A stretch of DNA of 64,000 nucleotides from the NCBI RefSeq assembly GCF_042646065.1, contig NZ_JBHRTA010000037.1, forward strand, positions 169,142-233,141, in the 5' to 3' direction. Below, piece after piece: positions 1 to 7,782 of the stretch. How positions within the stretch are numbered: position 1 is the first letter of the stretch; the number at the start of each line of letters is the position of its first letter. Below the pieces are notes generated by a model, which worked only from the letters and a program-made list of their open reading frames with translations, made no database searches and was not told the DNA's origin. This DNA is from Parapedobacter deserti. Its GTDB lineage: Bacteria > Bacteroidota > Bacteroidia > Sphingobacteriales > Sphingobacteriaceae. The translations under genes and the position numbers were made by a program.

Positions 1-364
1 CGGCCCCGGTACTACCATGCGCTACATACTCCGCACCGATTTGCTTGGCGTAGTTTGCAATGGCCGTTGCTTGACTCACCCGCTCAGCGCTCACTGAAAG
101 CGGATAGGTGGCGTTTTTCAACACATTACCATAAATGAGGTATTTAATACTGCTGTCGTAATAGTTTTGCGTTTCATCTACCACCGCATGCGATTTCACC
201 CCAAGCGAATAGGCCCGTTCCCCGATCTGGGTCAGCTCTTCCTCCGAAAACCCACCGGTATTAACAATGACAGAATGCACTTCCAGTCCGAGATCCTTGG
301 ATAAATAAATACAGCAAAACGAGGTATCCAACCCTCCGCTAAACGCTAATACGACTTTCTTCAT
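1..364 (-). CDS. argG: Argininosuccinate synthase, N-terminal part (cut by window edge)
   Basis: Catalyses ATP-dependent joining of citrulline and aspartate to argininosuccinate in arginine synthesis, in the cytoplasm. The ATG is at 362-364 on the minus strand, and about 121 codons are inside the window. The protein opens with MKKVVLAFSGGLDTSFCC, the PP-loop (SGGLDTS) that binds ATP in this family; further on, VNTGGFSEEEL and YVAHGSTG are also typical. It lies 23 bp downstream of a GNAT acetyltransferase gene on the same strand, so the two probably form one transcript. The C-terminal two thirds lie outside the window. The call is certain at family level. Confidence 0.95.
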   Translation of the reverse strand, partial: MKKVVLAFSGGLDTSFCCIYLSKDLGLEVHSVIVNTGGFSEEELTQIGERAYSLGVKSHAVVDETQNYYDSSIKYLIYGNVLKNATYPLSVSAERVSQATAIANYAKQIGAEYVAHGSTGA

Positions 365-387
365 TTGATGACTTATGAATGTTATAA

Positions 388-1098
388 CTATACCGTCTTT
401 GGATGGCGTGCGATAAATGCCGTTATCATTTTTTTGGTTGACTTCCAAAGCCTGGCCTCTATACGTTTCAATAGCGACGACTTCTTGGCCATCTGCTTCA
501 AGCGCTCCTTGGCTTTAGCTTTCATCTCTAGCCGCTCCCTCAATTCTCTTTCCTTTTCTACCGGATCCCAAAGCATCGCAGTGCACATGCAGTTTTTCCG
601 CTGCTTCATCGTCAGGATGTCATAGTTTACACAGCTTTGGCATCCTTTCCAGAACTCTTCGTCCTGTGTCAGCTCCGAATAGGTAACTGGTTCATACCCC
701 AAGTCCGAGTTAATTTTCATAACAGCCAGACCCGTAGTAAGGCCAAAAATCTTAGCCTTGGGGTATTTTTCCCGGGAAAGTTCGAAGATACGCTTTTTTA
801 TGGCTTTGGCCAACCCGACGTTCCGAAAACATGGGCTGACCACCAAGCCCGAGTTGGCCACAAAATCACCGTGGCTCCATGTCTCAATATAACAAAAGCC
901 AGCCCATGCCCTGTCTGACTTGCGCAAGGCGATAACAGCCTTCCCTTCGCGTATTTTTTTGGCTACGTAATCCGGGCTACGGCGGGCAATACCCGTACCG
1001 CGCGCTTTGGCTGATTCGGCCATTTCGTCACAGATCTCCTGTGCATAGCCTATATGCTCCTCGTTAGCTGGTGTTACCGAAAAATCTGAAAGTACCAT
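388..1098 (-). CDS. GNAT acyltransferase next to argG, possible amino-acid N-acyltransferase of arginine synthesis
   Basis: A 236-aa GNAT-fold protein. The acyl-CoA binding motif is seen as RNVGLA near residue 97, after the beta-4 strand segment NSGLVVSPCF. The C-terminal 80 residues carry cysteines (CQSC, CMC) and then a basic helical tail (KERELRERLEMKAKAKERLK). I start it at the ATG at 1098 (MVLSDFSVTPANEEH) rather than the upstream ATG at 1128, because the GNAT fold begins there. It directly precedes argG, and Bacteroidota usually lack a classical argA/argJ here, so a role in N-acetylating or N-succinylating glutamate is a reasonable inference from position. The sequence alone shows only the GNAT family. 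Confidence 0.75.
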   Translation of the reverse strand: MVLSDFSVTPANEEHIGYAQEICDEMAESAKARGTGIARRSPDYVAKKIREGKAVIALRKSDRAWAGFCYIETWSHGDFVANSGLVVSPCFRNVGLAKAIKKRIFELSREKYPKAKIFGLTTGLAVMKINSDLGYEPVTYSELTQDEEFWKGCQSCVNYDILTMKQRKNCMCTAMLWDPVEKERELRERLEMKAKAKERLKQMAKKSSLLKRIEARLWKSTKKMITAFIARHPKTV

Positions 1099-1230
1099 TG
1101 GAATTGACAACCCCAAAATTGAAAACAAGCAACCGAAGTTGTATGTTTAACCGATTAAAACCTTAAAAAAACTACTGATGAAGTACAGCTAGGACTCCAT
1201 ACTGTACCGTTTCTAATGGGATGCCCCTTA

Positions 1231-1365
1231 TTAAGCCCGGGGCAATATGGGTCGTCGGAGCCGGAGAACCGGTCTTTCGGCAATCGAATTTTCACACAAA
1301 AAGCACATCGCGCGCTGCTGAAAGCCCGATGTGGTAAATACTGCTATGATATTTTTTGTGTTCAT
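1231..1365 (-). CDS. Candidate 44-aa leader peptide in the 5' leader of the GNAT-argG operon
   Basis: Between the predicted promoter (1402-1431) and the GNAT gene lies a roughly 300-nt leader. It contains an ATG at 1363-1365 and a 44-codon frame closed by TAA TAA. The peptide begins MNTKNIIAVFTTSGFQQRAM, continues with CFLCENSIAE, and ends in an arginine-rich stretch RPVLRLRRPILPRA with five Arg codons, all of less usual type (AGA, CGG, CGA). The stop lies inside a GC-rich inverted repeat (GCCCC with GGGGC, 1223-1243). An Arg-rich leader peptide ahead of an arginine gene suggests attenuation, but this is inference. I recognise no named family. Confidence 0.45.
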   Translation of the reverse strand: MNTKNIIAVFTTSGFQQRAMCFLCENSIAERPVLRLRRPILPRA

Positions 1366-1401
1366 CCTAAAACTATTACAGCTTTGCTGCAATTAAGGTG
1401 C

Positions 1402-1431
1402 CAAATATAGTGAAATTATTTTTGTTTGCAA
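1402..1431 (-). promoter_or_regulatory. Promoter of the GNAT-argG transcript
   Basis: On the minus strand TATATTTG (1409-1402) matches the Bacteroidota -7 element TANNTTTG, with TTG about 19 nt upstream (near 1429-1431). A start of transcription near 1395 would give a leader of about 300 nt before the GNAT gene. Confidence 0.55.
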
Positions 1432-1489
1432 AAAGTTTATTTGCAAATGAACCACACCCAAACAGCACATTTTTTTCGATCTTTGCAGC

Positions 1490-1723
1490 ATGACAGGAAC
1501 CAGTTGGTTTTTTATTTTCATTTTCGCAATTCCGCTTGTAGCCTTCCTCATCTGGTTGATGAAACAGGATCGGCGTAAAGGTATATGGGGAATTATTATC
1601 GTCATTATACTGGTCATCGGAGCCATATTCGCTTCCTCCCGGGCCAGCCGGAACGCCATCGAGAATTTTGAGTTACGTAAAGAAGAGGCACAGGAAAAAA
1701 GCACCTCTTCCCTTACTCCGTGA
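1490..1723 (+). CDS. Small two-helix membrane protein
   Basis: A 77-aa protein with two hydrophobic segments, residues 6-24 (FFIFIFAIPLVAFLIWLM) and 33-48 (WGIIIVIILVIGAIFA), separated by a short basic loop QDRRKG. It ends in a charged, glutamate-rich tail. A near-consensus -7 box (GATCTTTGC) sits just before the ATG, so the message is almost leaderless, which is common in Bacteroidota. Its 3' end overlaps the convergent S9 peptidase gene by 11 bp. No family is recognised; the topology suggests a small inner-membrane protein. Confidence 0.6.
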   Translation: MTGTSWFFIFIFAIPLVAFLIWLMKQDRRKGIWGIIIVIILVIGAIFASSRASRNAIENFELRKEEAQEKSTSSLTP

Positions 1724-3863
1724 TTCCTTCTAAGGCACAAAGGAAAGCGTATACCAGCGCAACATCCTTGAGATAATCAAAACGGCCGGACGCCCCGCCA
1801 TGTCCGTAGTCCATTTCTGTTTTCATCAGCAGTACATTGTTGTCTGTCTTAGTTGAGCGGAGCTTGGCTACCCATTTTGCCGGCTCAAAATACTGTACCT
1901 GACTGTCATGCAGGCCGGTGGTCACCAGGATATTTGGATAATCCTTTGCTTCGATGTTCTCATAGGGCGAATAGCTTTTCATATACCGATAGGCATCCTC
2001 GTTGTTCGGATTTCCCCATTCATCATATTCGTTGGTCGTAAGCGGGATGGTCTCGTCAAGCATGGTATTGACCACATCTACGAACGGCACTTGGGCAACG
2101 AGACCATGCCAGAGTTCGGGAGCCATATTGGCCACAGCACCCACCAGCAGCCCGCCGGCACTGCCGCCTTGCGCATACAGGTGCGCGGGTGAAGTATACC
2201 CCTGTCGCACCAAAAACCGTCCGCAATCGATAAAATCCGTGAATGTGTTTTTCTTTTTCATCATTTTGCCGTCTTCATACCACTGCCTGCCCATCTCCTG
2301 TCCACCCCGGATGTGCGCGATAGCATAGACGAATCCGCGGTCCAACAGGCTTAGCCGCGCAGCGCTAAATGATGGGTCCATCGTAGCGCCATAAGAACCA
2401 TATCCATATAACAATAACGGTGCGCTACCATCTTTTTTAAATCCTTTCTTATACACCAATGAGATCGGCACCTCGGTGCCATCCTCGGCTTGCGCATATA
2501 ATCGTTCGGTCACATAATCGCCTACGTTGTATCCGCCGACCACTTCCTGCTGCTTCAACAGCGTCTTTTCGTGGGTATTCATATCATATTCGTAAGTGGA
2601 GAAAGGCGTCGTAAGCGATGTGTACGCGTAACGGAGGGTTGACGTGCCGTACTCCGGATTGGTGGAAGGGTAGGCTGTGTACGCCTCTTCACCAAAATCA
2701 AGGTAGTGCGCCGCACCGTCAGAAAGGTTACGGACCGCCAATTGGATAAGGCCATTCTTGCGTTCAGACACCACCAGAAAATTTTTGAACTCGTCCACAT
2801 CTTCCAGCAACACATCTTCACGATGGGGGATCACCTCCGCCCAGTGAGCTACGCCGGTCTGCCCAAAGGGGCACTCCATCAACTTAAAGTTCTTTGCATT
2901 TTGATTGGTCAAGATCAAGAAGCGGTCTTCCAAGGCCGTGACGTCATAGAGCACGTCCTTCATCCGGGGCTGGAACACCTTAAATGTACCCATTGGGTTA
3001 TCCGCCTCCAAGTAACGGGTTTCGGAAGACAGCGTACCGCCCGAATAGATGTAAATGAATTTACCCGATTTAGCCTTGCCCACTCCGATATAATTGGTGT
3101 TATCCTCTTCGTGGTAGACTACCGCATCGCTCCGGCTGTCCGCACCAAGGGTGTGGCGCATGATCCGTTCGGTGAGCAGTGTAACGGGATTATTCTGTGT
3201 GTAAAAAAGCGTGCGGTTGTCATTAGCCCAGACCGAACCGCCTGAGGTACCCGGTATGGCATCTGCCAATGTTTCGCCGGTCTCCAGATTCTTGACGTGA
3301 ATAGTGTATTGCCGTCGCGACACGGTATCAACACCGTAAGCGAGCAGCCTGTTGTCCGTGCTCACATTGAAACCGCCAACCGCGTAGTAAGAGAAACCCT
3401 GTGCCATCGCATCCACATCAAGGAGTATTTCTTCGGGTGCTTCCAAACTGCCCTTCTTTCGGCAATATTTAAAATACTGCTTTCCTTCTTCCGTACGGGT
3501 ATAGTAATAGTACCCATTTTTGAAATATGGCACCGACTCGTCCTGTTCTTTTATGCGGCTCTTCATCTCGTCGAAAAGCTTGGTCTGCAATGATTCAGTA
3601 TCCTTCATCATCGCAGCTGTATATTGGTTTTCCGCTTCCAGGTAGGCAATCACGGCAGCTGAATCGGGTCCTTTTTTGAAATAGTCATTCAGCCAGAAAT
3701 AATTATCAATGACCGTGTCACCATGCAGGGTTCTGATGTGCGGCATCACCGCCGCTGTCGGCGCGTCAACTGAAGGCCATTTATAAGGGGTACGCCCAGA
3801 CTTGGGCGCACAGGAAACTAAGGTTGTGCTCATAAGCAATAGCAAACAAATTTTGTTAGTCAT
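1713..3863 (-). CDS. S9A family oligopeptidase (oligopeptidase B-like) lipoprotein
   Basis: A 716-aa serine peptidase that cleaves short peptides. The N-terminus MTNKICLLLLMSTTLVSCAP is a lipoprotein signal with the lipidated Cys near residue 18, so the enzyme is probably anchored in the periplasm or outer membrane. The N-terminal part is the seven-bladed propeller of the family. The C-terminal alpha/beta-hydrolase domain shows the triad: Ser568 in GGSAGG, Asp653 in GLHDSQV and His688 in DYGHGG. The length fits the oligopeptidase B/prolyl oligopeptidase group; the exact preference (basic residues or proline) cannot be read from the sequence. The gene is monocistronic, convergent with the small membrane protein and divergent from the S8 peptidase. 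Confidence 0.9.
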   Translation of the reverse strand: MTNKICLLLLMSTTLVSCAPKSGRTPYKWPSVDAPTAAVMPHIRTLHGDTVIDNYFWLNDYFKKGPDSAAVIAYLEAENQYTAAMMKDTESLQTKLFDEMKSRIKEQDESVPYFKNGYYYYTRTEEGKQYFKYCRKKGSLEAPEEILLDVDAMAQGFSYYAVGGFNVSTDNRLLAYGVDTVSRRQYTIHVKNLETGETLADAIPGTSGGSVWANDNRTLFYTQNNPVTLLTERIMRHTLGADSRSDAVVYHEEDNTNYIGVGKAKSGKFIYIYSGGTLSSETRYLEADNPMGTFKVFQPRMKDVLYDVTALEDRFLILTNQNAKNFKLMECPFGQTGVAHWAEVIPHREDVLLEDVDEFKNFLVVSERKNGLIQLAVRNLSDGAAHYLDFGEEAYTAYPSTNPEYGTSTLRYAYTSLTTPFSTYEYDMNTHEKTLLKQQEVVGGYNVGDYVTERLYAQAEDGTEVPISLVYKKGFKKDGSAPLLLYGYGSYGATMDPSFSAARLSLLDRGFVYAIAHIRGGQEMGRQWYEDGKMMKKKNTFTDFIDCGRFLVRQGYTSPAHLYAQGGSAGGLLVGAVANMAPELWHGLVAQVPFVDVVNTMLDETIPLTTNEYDEWGNPNNEDAYRYMKSYSPYENIEAKDYPNILVTTGLHDSQVQYFEPAKWVAKLRSTKTDNNVLLMKTEMDYGHGGASGRFDYLKDVALVYAFLCALEGITE

Positions 3864-4044
3864 GGTTTAACCATATTAATTTGATAGTGCAAATGAAAGA
3901 ATTATAACGATTCGATTAAACCTTTTACACACATATTTATCAAAAAAACTGTAGCAGATTTGACAATAATACGCAGGGACAGACAGTATATGCCCGCTAC
4001 AACAAAAATTTTAAGGCAGCAGAGAGATATAAAGGAAATTTATC

Positions 4045-4052
4045 TAAGTTTG
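4045..4052 (+). promoter_or_regulatory. -7 element upstream of the S8 peptidase gene
   Basis: TAAGTTTG matches TANNTTTG and lies 28 nt before the ATG at 4081. I see no convincing -33 TTG, so confidence is moderate. Confidence 0.4.
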
Positions 4053-4080
4053 TCCGCACACTAAAAACTTTGACCACCAT

Positions 4081-5712
4081 ATGGCGTTCCATAAATTGCT
4101 CAATACTTTCTTCATCATCCTAATTCCATTCTTCTCTCTCGGTCAAGCGAAAGATGTCCCACCGGCAAACTGGTTCAACCTCGACTTGGAGCGGGACGGC
4201 GTAATGGGCATCAGTACAGAGAAAGCGTATGAGCTGCTATTGAAGGACAAGAAGAGCACGCCCGTCATCGTAGCTGTCATTGACGGTGGCATAGATGTGA
4301 ACCACGAGGATCTACGTGATGTCATCTGGATCAATGAAAAAGACAGCTCATCGACCGGCAAAGATGAGGACGGCAATGGCTATATCAATGACAAGTATGG
4401 TTGGAACTTCATTGGCAACGCCAGCGGCGAAAACGTGCAGTATGACAACCTGGAAGTAACGCGGCTCGTCAGGGAGTTAGAACCTAAGTACATATCAGTG
4501 CTTCCTTCCACTCCGATGAGCGGCGAGGAACGTCGCGAATTTCAGGAATACCAAAAAATGGTCACCTACTATGCCAAGAAGACGCAGGAAGCCCGTTTCG
4601 GCCAAATCAGTTATACTGGCCTCAAACGTGCAGTGGACTCCATGGTAGCTCGGATGAACAAAGAAAACCCTACTGCCGCCGATTTCGATCGATACAAAGC
4701 TGAGGGCGACCTGGAAAAAATGGCCTTAAAAATCATAAGGAAAGAACTGAAAGAGGAACCCGACTTCAGCAAGTTCTACGAGCAATTGGAAGATGGTGTC
4801 AAACATTTCAACAACCAAGTAAACTACCACCTCAATAAGGAATATGATTCCCGCCACATCGTCGGCGACGACTATGAAGACAGCCGTGAGCGGTACTACG
4901 GCAACGCCGATGTAACCGGTCCGGATGCGGACCATGGCACCCATGTCGCCGGCATCATCGGTGCCGTACGCGACAATGACATTGGTATAAAAGGGGTAGC
5001 TGACAATGTACGCATCATGGCGTTGCGGACAGTACCTGACGGCGATGAACGGGATAAGGATGTTGCCAACTCCATTCGCTACGCCGTGGAGAATGGCGCC
5101 AAAGTCATCAACATGAGCTTCGGGAAAGCCTTTGCCAAGGACAAACAGGTCGTAGACGACGCTGTCCGGTTTGCTATGGAGCACGATGTACTCCTTGTCC
5201 ATGCCGCCGGAAATGAAGGACAAGATAATGATGCCAACCCCAATTTTCCTAATCGAAACTATGTAGACAGTCTGGGTATCAACAAAGGGGAGGCAGGCGC
5301 CTGGATCGAAGTAGGTGCCTCCAGCTGGAAAAATGATGGCGATCTGATTGCATCGTTTTCCAACTACGGCCGCAGATCGGTCGATGTGTTCGCCCCGGGC
5401 GTGAAAATCCATTCCACCATGCCCGGATCGGCTTACAAAGACCAACAGGGAACTAGTATGGCCGCACCTGTGGTAGCAGGTCTCGCCGCATTGATACGCT
5501 CGTATTTCCCGCAACTTCCGGCGATGGAAGTGAAACGCGTGATCATGCAATCTGTCACACGCGTCGATCAACGCGTGAAAGTAACTGGTCCTGACGGCCG
5601 AAATATGCGTGTATCCATGAACGACATCTGTGTAACGGGCGGCATCGTCAATGCCTACAAGGCACTTCAACTAGCCGAACAAAAAGCGATGGAAATTTCG
5701 GAAAAGCAATAG
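4081..5712 (+). CDS. Secreted S8 (subtilisin-like) serine peptidase
   Basis: A 543-aa subtilase with an N-terminal signal peptide (MAFHKLLNTFFIILIPFFSL, cleavage near GQA). The triad is readable: Asp68 in AVIDGGID, His285 in DHGTHVAG and Ser459 in GTSMAAPVVAG. The distance between Asp and His is about 217 residues, far longer than the roughly 30 of classical subtilisins. It is filled by a charged insert (about residues 110-280), as in a Bacteroidota-specific subtilase group. No C-terminal secretion-type sorting domain follows the catalytic domain, so export is likely only to the periplasm, or via an unrecognised route. The gene stands alone, reading away from the S9 peptidase. Confidence 0.92.
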   Translation: MAFHKLLNTFFIILIPFFSLGQAKDVPPANWFNLDLERDGVMGISTEKAYELLLKDKKSTPVIVAVIDGGIDVNHEDLRDVIWINEKDSSSTGKDEDGNGYINDKYGWNFIGNASGENVQYDNLEVTRLVRELEPKYISVLPSTPMSGEERREFQEYQKMVTYYAKKTQEARFGQISYTGLKRAVDSMVARMNKENPTAADFDRYKAEGDLEKMALKIIRKELKEEPDFSKFYEQLEDGVKHFNNQVNYHLNKEYDSRHIVGDDYEDSRERYYGNADVTGPDADHGTHVAGIIGAVRDNDIGIKGVADNVRIMALRTVPDGDERDKDVANSIRYAVENGAKVINMSFGKAFAKDKQVVDDAVRFAMEHDVLLVHAAGNEGQDNDANPNFPNRNYVDSLGINKGEAGAWIEVGASSWKNDGDLIASFSNYGRRSVDVFAPGVKIHSTMPGSAYKDQQGTSMAAPVVAGLAALIRSYFPQLPAMEVKRVIMQSVTRVDQRVKVTGPDGRNMRVSMNDICVTGGIVNAYKALQLAEQKAMEISEKQ

Positions 5713-5792
5713 GCCACAAGAAAACACAGCTTCCACCATACTAATACGTTACTTATTGCGTTATTAAAATATATGTGAATAATAACGTGCGT

Positions 5793-5993
5793 ATGACGGA
5801 AACTTATACAAGTAAAAGTCCGACCAATGGAATCGTCAAAACATTGGACAGGGACATTCTCCGGCTGGACTCTGATGACAAACTGTTTTATGACCTTCTT
5901 AAAAGCAAAATGAACACTTTGCTTTTACAACCGCAAACCAGAAGCATCAATAAAATTACCGCCTACTCTAAAACCCGTCGCGCACCGATGTAA
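5793..5993 (+). CDS. Small protein of unknown function upstream of nth
   Basis: A 66-aa polar protein (MTETYTSKSPTNGIV then KTLDRDILRLDSDDKLFYDL) with no membrane segment or known motif. A GTG 18 bp further upstream could also start it, but the ATG at 5793 is preferred. It ends 13 bp before nth on the same strand, so the two are probably co-transcribed. I do not recognise the family. The open frame and position make it plausible rather than proven. Confidence 0.45.
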   Translation: MTETYTSKSPTNGIVKTLDRDILRLDSDDKLFYDLLKSKMNTLLLQPQTRSINKITAYSKTRRAPM

Positions 5994-6006
5994 GAGGAAT
6001 AGCGCT

Positions 6007-6693
6007 ATGCTCAAAAAGGAACGATACCGGGCGTTTGTGACCTATTTTTCCACCCACAATCCAGACGCGCGGACTGAACTAAATTACAGCAATCCTTACG
6101 AGTTACTGGTTGCGGTCATTCTTTCAGCACAATGCACGGACAAGCGAATCAATCAGGTAACGCCGGCACTATTCAGCCGCTTTCCCGACGCGGAAAGCCT
6201 GGCGGCCAGTTCCCCTGAGGAAGTATATACATACATCCGCAGCGTGAGTTATCCAAACAACAAAGCAAAGCATTTGGTGGGCATGGCGCAAAAACTGATT
6301 AGCGAATTCGGCGGCGTCGTACCGCACAATACAGCTGATCTCCAGCAGCTCCCGGGCGTCGGACGTAAAACAGCCAATGTAATTGCCTCGGTTGTCTATC
6401 AAGCTCCGGCCATTGCCGTGGATACGCATGTATTCCGGGTAGCAAACCGCATCGGGCTCACCAATGCCAAAACCCCGCTTGCCGTAGAAAAACAATTGGT
6501 AAAAAATTTACCGAAAGATACTTTGGCAATTGCGCATCATTGGCTAATTTTACATGGACGATACACCTGTGTAGCCCGCAGGCCAAGATGCGAAAAATGT
6601 CCGATTACGTGGATTTGTAGCTATTACGAGAAAGCAATAGGCCGTAAACCCGCGTCTACAGCAAAAACGCAACCAACTGATAAGTCAGCCTGA
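6007..6693 (+). CDS. nth: Endonuclease III (DNA glycosylase/AP lyase)
   Basis: A 228-aa base-excision repair enzyme that removes oxidised pyrimidines and nicks the abasic site. The helix-hairpin-helix LPGVGRKTA holds the lyase Lys121, and the catalytic Asp139 lies in AVDTHVFRVANRIG. The [4Fe-4S] ligands are Cys188, Cys195, Cys198 and Cys204 in the family spacing C-x6-C-x2-C-x5-C. The C-terminal tail after residue 205 is polar and probably disordered. It lies between the 66-aa gene and recA and ends 72 bp before the recA start. All key residues are present. Confidence 0.97.
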   Translation: MLKKERYRAFVTYFSTHNPDARTELNYSNPYELLVAVILSAQCTDKRINQVTPALFSRFPDAESLAASSPEEVYTYIRSVSYPNNKAKHLVGMAQKLISEFGGVVPHNTADLQQLPGVGRKTANVIASVVYQAPAIAVDTHVFRVANRIGLTNAKTPLAVEKQLVKNLPKDTLAIAHHWLILHGRYTCVARRPRCEKCPITWICSYYEKAIGRKPASTAKTQPTDKSA

Positions 6694-6737
6694 GCCGACG
6701 AAAACGAAAAAAATTAGTAATTTATTGAATAAAAATT

Positions 6738-6745
6738 TACCTTTG
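6738..6745 (+). promoter_or_regulatory. recA -7 promoter element
   Basis: TACCTTTG matches TANNTTTG and lies 20 nt before the recA ATG at 6766. The region upstream is AT-rich. I see no obvious LexA-type palindrome. Confidence 0.5.
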
Positions 6746-6765
6746 ACCGAATAACAACTAAAAAC

Positions 6766-7773
6766 ATGAGCAATCAAGAAAAACTGAAGGCGTTACAGCT
6801 CACCTTAGATAAACTGGAAAAGTCCTATGGCAAAGGCACCATAATGAAGCTTGGCGATTCAGCCGTGGAACCAATTGATGCAATTTCAACCGGTTCAATC
6901 GGGCTGGATATTGCGTTGGGGATCGGTGGCGTGCCAAAAGGACGCGTGATCGAGATATACGGACCGGAGTCTTCCGGAAAAACCACCTTAGCAACCCATA
7001 TTATTGCAGAAGCGCAGAAAAAGGGTGGCATCGCGGCCATCATTGATGCCGAACATGCCTTCGATAAATACTATGCAAAAAAGCTGGGCGTTGACATCGA
7101 AAACCTACTGATTTCTCAGCCGGACAATGGCGAGCAGGCGTTGGAGATCGCCGACAACCTGATCCGGTCCGGAGCAATCGACGTTATCGTTATTGACTCT
7201 GTCGCTGCACTAGTTCCAAAAGGCGAAATCGAGGGTGAGATGGGCGACTCGAAAATGGGCCTTCAAGCCCGTTTGATGTCTCAAGCACTCCGTAAACTTA
7301 CCGGAACCATCTCCAAGACCAACTGCTGCTGTATCTTTATCAACCAGCTACGGGAAAAAATCGGGGTGATGTTCGGCAACCCGGAAACGACAACGGGCGG
7401 CAATGCACTCAAATTCTACGCCTCGGTAAGGCTGGACATTCGTCGCATGGCGCAAATTAAGGATGCAGACGAGGTGTCGGGAAACCGCGTAAAAGTCAAA
7501 ATCGTAAAAAACAAAGTGGCCCCGCCTTTTCGGATTGCCGAGTTCGACATCCTTTTCGGCGAAGGAATCTCCAAGGCTGGGGAAATCATTGACCTGGGGG
7601 TCGATTTCAACATCATCAAGAAATCAGGATCCTGGTTCAGTTACGGCGATACAAAACTCGGCCAGGGGCGCGATGCCGTAAAAAATCTGCTGTTAGACAA
7701 CCCGGACCTTATGGACGAGCTGGAATCCAAGATCAAGGCTGAGGTAACCGCAGAGAAATTAGAGGAGCTGTGA
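6766..7773 (+). CDS. recA: Recombinase A
   Basis: A 335-aa RecA, the ATP-dependent strand-exchange protein of homologous recombination and SOS co-protease. The Walker A motif GPESSGKTT starts at residue 66. Loop regions such as EGEMGDSKMGLQARLMSQAL and the motif INQLREKIGVMFGNPETTTGG are canonical. The C-terminus is short and acidic as in other Bacteroidota RecA proteins. It ends 9 bp from the convergent pxpC gene; a short inverted repeat GGAGC/GCTCC spans the stop codon region (7766-7783) and may help termination. Confidence 0.99.
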   Translation: MSNQEKLKALQLTLDKLEKSYGKGTIMKLGDSAVEPIDAISTGSIGLDIALGIGGVPKGRVIEIYGPESSGKTTLATHIIAEAQKKGGIAAIIDAEHAFDKYYAKKLGVDIENLLISQPDNGEQALEIADNLIRSGAIDVIVIDSVAALVPKGEIEGEMGDSKMGLQARLMSQALRKLTGTISKTNCCCIFINQLREKIGVMFGNPETTTGGNALKFYASVRLDIRRMAQIKDADEVSGNRVKVKIVKNKVAPPFRIAEFDILFGEGISKAGEIIDLGVDFNIIKKSGSWFSYGDTKLGQGRDAVKNLLLDNPDLMDELESKIKAEVTAEKLEEL

Positions 7774-7782
7774 CAACGGCTC

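Noticed and set aside
4726..5670. A 314-codon frame antisense to the S8 peptidase gene
   Set aside because: It mirrors the strongly supported subtilase on the other strand and its translation shows no family motif; a codon-bias shadow.
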